Below, piece by piece: positions 6,319-12,293 of a stretch of 14,276 nt of DNA. Source of the DNA: an uncultured Parvibacter sp. (GTDB lineage Bacteria > Actinomycetota > Coriobacteriia > Coriobacteriales > Eggerthellaceae); assembly GCA_910587945.1 (NCBI GenBank), contig CAJUNI010000018.1, forward strand, positions 1 to 14,276, written 5' to 3'. Within the stretch, counting starts at the first letter, position 1. Each line of letters opens with the position of its first letter. The translations under genes and the position numbers were made by a program. The notes below the pieces were generated by a model. It did not search any database and was not told the DNA's origin. It saw nothing but the letters and a program-made list of their open reading frames with translations.

Positions 6319-7617
6319 ATGACGCACTATGAAGCCTTAGCTCCCCAAGAAATGGAAGCAGAATTAGCCCGTCTTCGCGCCGAGTACGAGGCCATTAAAG
6401 CCCAAGGTCTCAAGCTTAATATGGCCCGTGGAAAGCCCTCGGCAGCTCAGCTGGATCTTTCGCTTCCTATGATGGATCTTTTGACGAGCCAGTCTGATTA
6501 TCACTCAGAAGACGGCACCGATTGCCGCAACTATGGCGTTATTGACGGCATTCCCGAGGCCAAGCGCATGATGGCTGATCTCTTAGATGATGTTCCCGAG
6601 AATGTCATTGTTCTAGGAAACGCAAGCCTGACCGCCATGTATGACACCCTCGCGCGCTGCTTAACTTTTGGCACCGGTGGCTTTGCCCCCTGGAGCGAAG
6701 AAGCCCAAGTGAAGTGGCTCTGCCCCGTTCCCGGTTACGACCGCCACTTCTCCGTTTGCGAGGCGCTCGGCATTGAGATGATTCCGGTGCCAATGAACAG
6801 CGATGGGCCAGATATGGATCAGGTGGAAGCCCTGGTGGCCGAAGACCCCACTATTAAGGGTATCTGGTGTGTACCGAAGTATTCCAATCCCAATGGCGTG
6901 GTCTATAGCGATGAGACAGTCAAGCGCTTGGCCTCCATGGCCTGCGCGGCTCCCGACTTCCGCATTATCTGGGACAACGCCTACGCCGTTCATCATCTCT
7001 TTGATGATCCTCAAGAGCAAGGGAGCCTCCTCGATATTGCCGAAGCTTGCCAAGAGGCCGGTACTCCCGATCGCTATTTCAAATTTGCGAGTACGTCAAA
7101 AATCACGTTCCCCGGTGCCGGCATTGCCGCCCTCGCTTCAAGCCCCGCCAATATTGCTGAGACCAAAAAGCAGCTCAATGCCCAGATCATTGGTCACGAC
7201 AAGATTAATCAACTGCGTCATGCCCGGTTTTTGAAAGATGGCGAGGGCATTGCGGCTCACATGCGCAAACATGCCGCCCTGCTGCGTCCAAAATTTGCCC
7301 TCGTCCAAGAAAAGCTTCATAGCGGCTTGGATGAGGCAGCCATCGCTAGCTGGAGCGATCCTCAGGGCGGATATTTCGTTTCCTTCGACGGGCTCCCTGG
7401 CACTGCTACGCGCACGGTAGCCCTTGCCAAAGAAGCAGGGGTTACCATGACGGGTGCTGGCGCCACCTGGCCCTATGGCAATGATCCACGCGATAGCAAT
7501 ATCCGTATTGCCCCCACGCTTCCGCCTCTTGAAGAACTTGATCATGCGCTAGATGTTTTCATTTGCTGCGCAAAAATAGCAGCGCTGGAATCCCTGCTCG
7601 CCTCACTAGAGCAATAA
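6319..7617 (+). CDS. Aspartate aminotransferase, class I subgroup Ic
   Basis: This 432-residue PLP enzyme most likely swaps the amino group between aspartate/2-oxoglutarate and oxaloacetate/glutamate. The N-terminal LKLNMARGKPSAAQLDLSLP (31-50) is characteristic of the subgroup Ic enzymes seen in Corynebacterium and other actinobacteria. Further marks are NYGVIDGIPEAK (71-82), YSNPNG (188-193), WDNAYAVHHL (218-227), the PLP lysine Lys261 in STSKITFPGAG, and Arg396 in SNIRIAPTLPP for carboxylate binding. The length is normal for the group. The ATG has a ribosome site AAAGGA 6 bases upstream. It lies 241 bases before the racemase/ligase/synthase cassette on the same strand, so it may feed L-Asp to that pathway. 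No strong terminator separates them, only a weak long-loop candidate. A MocR-like regulator is excluded because there is no DNA-binding domain. Confidence 0.88.
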   Translation: MTHYEALAPQEMEAELARLRAEYEAIKAQGLKLNMARGKPSAAQLDLSLPMMDLLTSQSDYHSEDGTDCRNYGVIDGIPEAKRMMADLLDDVPENVIVLGNASLTAMYDTLARCLTFGTGGFAPWSEEAQVKWLCPVPGYDRHFSVCEALGIEMIPVPMNSDGPDMDQVEALVAEDPTIKGIWCVPKYSNPNGVVYSDETVKRLASMACAAPDFRIIWDNAYAVHHLFDDPQEQGSLLDIAEACQEAGTPDRYFKFASTSKITFPGAGIAALASSPANIAETKKQLNAQIIGHDKINQLRHARFLKDGEGIAAHMRKHAALLRPKFALVQEKLHSGLDEAAIASWSDPQGGYFVSFDGLPGTATRTVALAKEAGVTMTGAGATWPYGNDPRDSNIRIAPTLPPLEELDHALDVFICCAKIAALESLLASLEQ

Positions 7618-7672
7618 GGCCAGAGCCACTAAACAACACGCCCTAACTGCTGGGTACTTTCCAAGGTCTTTC

Positions 7673-7748
7673 ACCAGCCACATCTCCTGCCAGCCACCCT
7701 TCTCGCCTCATCTAATTCCTGCCGGCGGGGACTGTGGCTGGTCGCTTT
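7673..7748 (+). terminator. Weak terminator or attenuator with two competing 5' arms
   Basis: ACCAGCCACA (7673-7682) pairs perfectly with TGTGGCTGGT (7733-7742), and TTTT follows at 7745-7748. The loop is 50 bases. It contains a second copy of the left arm, CCAGCCAC (7690-7697), that could pair with the same right arm. It may terminate the aminotransferase transcript or switch read-through into the cassette. The pairing is seen; the role is inferred. Confidence 0.4.
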
Positions 7749-7750
7749 TA

Positions 7751-7824
7751 AGCAAATAGTAAGGTTTCTTAAGCGATTCCAAAGCATTTGCTATGGGAAG
7801 GTTAAGTCCCCTTAAACCTATAGT
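7751..7824 (+). promoter_or_regulatory. Inverted-repeat-rich leader of the D-Asp cassette
   Basis: AGCAAAT (7751-7757) and ATTTGCT (7786-7792) enclose a small TAAG/CTTA hairpin (7760-7771). A second imperfect repeat, AGGTTAA/TTAAACCT (7800-7819), follows. The best -10-like box is TATAGT (7819-7824), without a recognisable -35. These may be operator sites or RNA structure; I cannot tell which. Confidence 0.35.
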
Positions 7825-7858
7825 TTTCCCTGTTCAGAACTGTGTCTGAGGAGGGAAT

Positions 7859-9181
7859 ATGAACCAGAACGTACCCCCAATCCTTCCGGTCATCTTAGGC
7901 GGAGATGTGGGCGCCTATAGTCTCGCACGGGCCTTCCATGAAGCCTATAGCCTGAAAGCCCTGGTAATTAGCAGCCGTCGCGGTTGTCTCTGCGCCAACT
8001 CTTCCATTCTGACTAATGTTGTCGTAGAAGACTTGGAAAACGAGTCCACCCTATTAGCTACGCTCTTGGATGTCGCCCAGCTTAATTCCGGTCGAAAACT
8101 CATGATTTTTGGTTGTGGCGATTGGTATGTACGTCTTTTGGCAAAACATCGCCCAACCCTGGAACGCTTTGCCATTCTCTCGGGTGTGTCCGAATCCCTT
8201 CTTGATCGCGTAGTACTCAAAGATCAGTTTCATGGGCTTTGTGAGACCTGGGATGTTCCCTGTCCTAGCACCCTCGTAGTAGATCTCAGCCACGACCATA
8301 GCTTCGCCCAGCTTCAAAGCTTTGCCCAATCTGCCGGGTTTCCATTAGTTCTCAAGGCGGCATCCTCGGCGGACTGGCATTATGTATCCTTCCCTGGCAA
8401 GCGCAAAGTTTTCATCGTTGAAAACGAGACTGATCTCAAAACGGTTGTCCAAGCCATTCAAAGCTGTTCCTATCAGGGCAATTTCCTCGCTCAGCCCTAT
8501 ATTCCAGGTAGCGATAGTTCCATGGGCATTCTGACTACCTACAGCGACCGTACCGGAACGGTTCGCTTTGCCGCCTTCGGCCAAACCTTGCAAGAGGATC
8601 ATAGCCCCACCGCTGAGGGCAACCCTGTGGCTATCATTCCCCGCAAAAACGACGCAGCGGTACAGCAGGCCGCGCGCCTATTAAACGCCATCGGCTACCA
8701 AGGCTTTGCAAATTTTGACCTCAAATGGGACCCCGCTACCCAGCGCTATCTTTTCTTTGAGCTCAATGCCCGTTTTGGACGAAGCCAATGGTATGTGAGC
8801 GGCAATGGAGCCAATGTTGCCCGCTGGCTCGTTGAGGATTTAGTAGAACACCGCAGCTTTGCCGAAGACATCGAACAACCTCCCGCTAACGACATCCTGT
8901 TCTCACTTATTCCGCCTTCAACCCTGCTTTCCTCCCTCCCAGAGGGTGCTCTCACCCAAGAAGTACGCAAGCTGATCAAGAACAAACGCATGGTCAATCC
9001 CACCGACAATCCCCAAGAGACCCAATGGATTCGCCGTCTCTATCCCTATCTTCAGAGCCTACGCCTCGCCCATCAGCTCAATGCCACAACCCCTGAGCGC
9101 TCATCAACGGACTCCATTTCACCCACCGATGAACTCGCACTTGCATCTCTTTCAACTGCGCTGGCAGGAGGTGTCCTATGA
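7859..9181 (+). CDS. ATP-grasp ligase, D-aspartate ligase type (peptidoglycan cross-bridge)
   Basis: This 440-residue cytoplasmic ATP-grasp enzyme resembles the D-aspartate:UDP-MurNAc-pentapeptide ligases (Aslfm of Enterococcus faecium, AslA of Lactococcus). These activate D-Asp as an acyl phosphate and join it to the side-chain amine of the third stem residue. The N-terminal PVILGGDVGAYSLARAFHEAY (10-30) is the family signature. The ATP-grasp fold follows: lysine in PLVLKAA (162-168), FANFDLKWD (283-291) and the metal-binding FELNAR (300-305) with FGRSQWY after it. The last 35 residues or so are Ser/Thr-rich and look disordered. The ATG has a strong AGGAGG site (7849-7854). The stop overlaps the racemase start in ATGA, so the two are translationally coupled. 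D-Asp as substrate is inferred from family plus the racemase neighbour. Another carboxylate-amine ligase is the alternative. Confidence 0.82.
   Translation: MNQNVPPILPVILGGDVGAYSLARAFHEAYSLKALVISSRRGCLCANSSILTNVVVEDLENESTLLATLLDVAQLNSGRKLMIFGCGDWYVRLLAKHRPTLERFAILSGVSESLLDRVVLKDQFHGLCETWDVPCPSTLVVDLSHDHSFAQLQSFAQSAGFPLVLKAASSADWHYVSFPGKRKVFIVENETDLKTVVQAIQSCSYQGNFLAQPYIPGSDSSMGILTTYSDRTGTVRFAAFGQTLQEDHSPTAEGNPVAIIPRKNDAAVQQAARLLNAIGYQGFANFDLKWDPATQRYLFFELNARFGRSQWYVSGNGANVARWLVEDLVEHRSFAEDIEQPPANDILFSLIPPSTLLSSLPEGALTQEVRKLIKNKRMVNPTDNPQETQWIRRLYPYLQSLRLAHQLNATTPERSSTDSISPTDELALASLSTALAGGVL
9166..9172 (+). promoter_or_regulatory. Shine-Dalgarno site deciding the racemase start
   Basis: AGGAGGT ends 5 bases before the ATG at 9178. 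It supports this start over the internal ATG at 9238, which has only a poor site, and so supports a real N-terminal extension on the racemase. Confidence 0.7.
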
Positions 9182-10116
9182 GTACTTTCTGCTTGCAATC
9201 TCAAACCACCGGCGCGCATCGAGCAGGAAAACCCCTGATGACACCCATCCTGTTCTCGGATGGCCATTCTCGACCCTTGGTGGGAATTCTTGGTGGCATG
9301 GGTCCGCGAGCGAGCGCCTATTTCACAGAGCTCATTGTGGATTTAACCAAGGCAGAACGCGACTGCGACCATGTACGTGTCCTCATGCTCAACGATGGCA
9401 CCATCCCTGATCGCTCCAGCTACCTATGTCAATTCGATTCTCCTTCACGTACCCAGCCTAGCCGCTTCCCCCGAAGTGCAATCAACTCGAAAGAAGGTCT
9501 CCCACCTTTACCGGCTCCAGTCGCCAACCCTGCAGACACCCTCACCGCCCTTGCACATCAGCTAGAAGCCAACGGCTGCTCCTTCTTAGCCATGCCCTGC
9601 AACACGGCTCACGCTTTTGAAGAGGCTATACGAGACGCGGTATCGATTCCCCTTCTTTCCATGATTGCTGAGACCGCCTGGCATTGCAGCCGCTTGGGCT
9701 GGCAACGAGTGGGCGTACTCTGTACCCAAGGGACAAAAACAGAACGCCTTTATGACCGCGCCTTCGGTCCGCTCCATGCTACAGCCATCTATCCCGACAC
9801 CTCAGTACAACGCGGACTCGATCATCTCATTGCTCAAGTCAAACAAGGAGTCCCTCCCGAAAGCCCAACCTTACACGCAACCCTCCATCAAGCGGTCGCA
9901 TCCCTCATATCACAAGGTTGTGACGGGGTGATACTCGGATGCACCGAGCTTTCCGTTGTGGCCGGAAGGGCACGAGTGCAATTTTTTACCGATGGCACGG
10001 TAGTTGATGCTCTCGCCTGTCTTGCCCGTCGCGTAGTAATTGCCTCAGGGGCTCCTCAAAGAGACTCGCTTTACTTTACCCCGATCCAAAGGAGTCCTCT
10101 ATGTGCGGCTTCGTAG
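9178..10116 (+). CDS. racD: Aspartate racemase (Asp/Glu racemase family)
   Basis: This 312-residue cofactor-independent racemase would interconvert L- and D-aspartate to supply the ligase encoded just before it. Both catalytic cysteines are present: Cys141 in MPCNTAH (139-145) and Cys255 in ILGCTELS (252-259). The substrate-binding N-terminal motif VGILGGMGPRAS is at 35-46, and LNDGTIPDRS (71-80) is also typical. Two oddities stand out. About 33 residues precede the usual family start, and a Ser/Pro-rich insertion covers about 86-114, where related enzymes go almost directly from IPDR to the NP-x-x-x-L segment. The start at 9178 overlaps the ligase stop by 4 bases. The end overlaps the asparagine synthase by 16 bases. 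Glutamate racemase is less likely, given the PCNTAH/GCTE pair, the aspartate-racemase-type start and the neighbours. Confidence 0.87.
   Translation: MSTFCLQSQTTGAHRAGKPLMTPILFSDGHSRPLVGILGGMGPRASAYFTELIVDLTKAERDCDHVRVLMLNDGTIPDRSSYLCQFDSPSRTQPSRFPRSAINSKEGLPPLPAPVANPADTLTALAHQLEANGCSFLAMPCNTAHAFEEAIRDAVSIPLLSMIAETAWHCSRLGWQRVGVLCTQGTKTERLYDRAFGPLHATAIYPDTSVQRGLDHLIAQVKQGVPPESPTLHATLHQAVASLISQGCDGVILGCTELSVVAGRARVQFFTDGTVVDALACLARRVVIASGAPQRDSLYFTPIQRSPLCAAS
10088..10094 (+). promoter_or_regulatory. Shine-Dalgarno site of the asparagine synthase, inside the racemase gene
   Basis: AAAGGAG lies 6 bases before the ATG at 10101 and inside the end of the racemase coding sequence. It fixes the start that puts Cys2 right behind the initiator Met, as the enzyme needs. 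Confidence 0.8.
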
Positions 10117-12140
10117 GATTCATTGATAAAGGCGCCTATGATTCGGAATCCACGATACGGACCATGGCTGACACTATTGCTCATCGCGGCCCAGACGGCG
10201 AAGGCTATTATCAGGATGATTCCATTGCCTTAGGGTTTCGTCGTCTTGCAATCATCGACCTTGCCGGAGGCGACCAACCCCTCTACAACGAAGATCGCAG
10301 CCTCGTACTCTGCTTCAATGGGGAAATTTACAACCATCAGGAATTACGGAACCAGCTGCAAGCTGCCGGGCATCACTTTTACACCAACACTGACTCAGAA
10401 GTGATTCTTCATGGCTTTGAAGCTTGGGGAGCCGATCTATTGCCGCGCTTACGGGGTATGTTTGCATTTGTGATCTGGGACAATAAGCACAAGCAGCTCT
10501 TTGCTGCTCGCGATAGATTCGGCATCAAGCCCTTCTACTTCGCGCCTCTTTCTCCCTCGAGCTCCCCTTCAAGTTCGGCGCCCTTTGGCCTGGGCTTTTC
10601 TTCGAACCCGCTCCATCAAAGCTGCCAGGGTCTTGTGTTTGGTTCAGAGATTAAAGGAATCCTTCCCCATCCCAAGGTGCGTCGATGCCCTAATTCATCT
10701 CGCCTCGCTCATTTCTTAAGCTTTGAATATCTTCCCGATCATGAAACCCTGTTTGAGGGTATCTACAAATTACCCGCCGGCCATTGGCTCCAATGGCAAT
10801 CAGGAGAACTCACCCTCAGCCGCTGGACTGCACCCCAATTCAGCCCAGAACCAGATCTTGGCATCGAGGAGGCTCAGACCCATATTCTTGAGAGTCTCAA
10901 CGACTCCGTTGCTGCCCACTCCATTGCCGATGTGGAAGTAGGGAGTTTTCTCTCGAGCGGCGTCGACTCGTCCCTTATTGCCTATCTCGCTTCTCAGTCC
11001 ATGAACCTTCAAACCTTCACGGTTGGGTTCGCAGAGCCCACCTGTTCGGAAGTTCAGGAGGCTCAGCGGTTTGCCCAAGACTGTGGCCTTGAAGCTCACG
11101 GGCGCATGATCACGCCTCAAGCATTCTTTGAAGCCGTTCCTTCCATCATCTATGCCCTCGATGAACCGCTCCCAAATCCTTCAGCAGTGCCACTTTGGTT
11201 TCTTACTCATTTTGCCGCTGAGTCAGTCAAAGTAGTGCTCTCGGGCGAAGGTGCCGACGAACTCTTTGGGGGCTATCCGCTCTACCAAGAATGCATCCCC
11301 TATCATCGATGGATGAAGGTACCCGCGCCGCTGCGTCTTAGCCTCGGTTCCCTCGCCGCCCGGATGCCACCCTTCCACGGACGTCGCTTTCTCATGCGGG
11401 GGCGCTACGATCTCCCCAGCCGCTATGGGCGCGCCAGCTATGTCTTTTCTCCTGAAGAGTTAGAAATCCTGCTTCCCCAACACCATGAGCAGCTCCAGAG
11501 CTGGCATCAATCAACCTCAGGTCGCTCAAGACACGTCCCCGAACATCCTTGCATCTCTCCGCCTACCAGCTCCTGCGGAACCTATTCTCCTGCCGCTTTA
11601 GTGGCTCCCTGCTTTTCTGACTCCGCCTCCCTCGATGAAGTGGCTGCCACCCAGCAGGCCGATCTCCAAACTTGGCTTGCCGAAGATATTCTTTTGAAAG
11701 CAGACAAAATGTCTATGGCGGCATCCCTGGAGCTCCGTGTTCCCTTTTTAGATAGCGAAGTTATGGCGGTAGCCGCTCGGTTACCCCTATCACTTCGTCT
11801 CAATCAAGGCCAAACAAAGTGGGCTCTGCGTCAGGCGGCAAGTCATATCCTTCCTGCCTATGCAGCCAATCAGCCCAAGAAAGGTTTTCTCACACCGCTA
11901 GCTTCGTGGCTTAAAACCGACCCTTGGTATAGCCTTGTTCGCGAAACTATTACCAGCACCCATGCTCAACAACTCTTTAATAGCACAGAGGCCCTTCGGC
12001 TCCTAGAAGAGCATCGTCAAGGTCGGCGTAATGGGATGAGACGCATTTGGGCACTTTTCTGCCTGACGCTCTGGTATGAAGAATTCTTCATTCAACCGCC
12101 CATGCCCCAGAACCTGAAGAAGGCCGCCTTTAAAGGGTAG
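10101..12140 (+). CDS. asnB: Glutamine-hydrolysing asparagine synthase, probably amidating cross-bridge D-Asp
   Basis: This 679-residue enzyme takes ammonia from glutamine and amidates a carboxylate activated with ATP. The N-terminal class II glutaminase domain has the nucleophile Cys2 (MCGFVGF), RGPDGEG (29-35), FNGEIYN (72-78) and RDRFGIKPFY (137-146). The synthase domain has the pyrophosphate loop SSGVDS (285-290), LDEPLPNPSA (353-362) and SGEGADELFGGY (381-392). Lactococcus AsnH, a member of this family, amidates D-Asp in the peptidoglycan bridge. The operon with a ligase and racemase suggests the same job here, though plain L-asparagine synthesis is not excluded. Two Ser/Pro-rich insertions, at about 149-178 and 470-512, make it longer than the usual 610-630 residues. 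The flanking domains are intact. The start overlaps the racemase end by 16 bases. No plus-strand terminator stands out other than the shared hairpin at 12238-12272. Confidence 0.88.
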   Translation: MCGFVGFIDKGAYDSESTIRTMADTIAHRGPDGEGYYQDDSIALGFRRLAIIDLAGGDQPLYNEDRSLVLCFNGEIYNHQELRNQLQAAGHHFYTNTDSEVILHGFEAWGADLLPRLRGMFAFVIWDNKHKQLFAARDRFGIKPFYFAPLSPSSSPSSSAPFGLGFSSNPLHQSCQGLVFGSEIKGILPHPKVRRCPNSSRLAHFLSFEYLPDHETLFEGIYKLPAGHWLQWQSGELTLSRWTAPQFSPEPDLGIEEAQTHILESLNDSVAAHSIADVEVGSFLSSGVDSSLIAYLASQSMNLQTFTVGFAEPTCSEVQEAQRFAQDCGLEAHGRMITPQAFFEAVPSIIYALDEPLPNPSAVPLWFLTHFAAESVKVVLSGEGADELFGGYPLYQECIPYHRWMKVPAPLRLSLGSLAARMPPFHGRRFLMRGRYDLPSRYGRASYVFSPEELEILLPQHHEQLQSWHQSTSGRSRHVPEHPCISPPTSSCGTYSPAALVAPCFSDSASLDEVAATQQADLQTWLAEDILLKADKMSMAASLELRVPFLDSEVMAVAARLPLSLRLNQGQTKWALRQAASHILPAYAANQPKKGFLTPLASWLKTDPWYSLVRETITSTHAQQLFNSTEALRLLEEHRQGRRNGMRRIWALFCLTLWYEEFFIQPPMPQNLKKAAFKG

Positions 12141-12233
12141 TGCCCACATTTAGAACAAGAGTAGTCTCCCAGCCAGAACAAATCCTGCTCTTACCTTCGC
12201 CCCAAAAAGCCTTGAGCGCTCCTTTCCCACAAC

Positions 12234-12272
12234 AAAAAAGAGGGTGGCGCCACTGCTGGCAACCACCCTCTT
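12234..12272. terminator. Intrinsic terminator of nifJ, possibly shared with the cassette
   Basis: AAGAGGGTGG (12238-12247) pairs with CCACCCTCTT (12263-12272), with a further GCC/GGC pairing inside the loop. On the minus strand TTTTTT (12239-12234) follows, a clear terminator 22 bases after the nifJ stop. On the plus strand the stem ends CTCTTCG with no true T-run, so it is only a weak stop for the asparagine synthase transcript. Confidence 0.85.
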
Positions 12273-12293
12273 CGTTCCTACTGAGAGGCTCTC

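Noticed and set aside
7618..7858. T-box leader before the ligase operon
   Set aside because: The conserved antiterminator block (TGGNACCGCG-like) is absent despite the hairpins.
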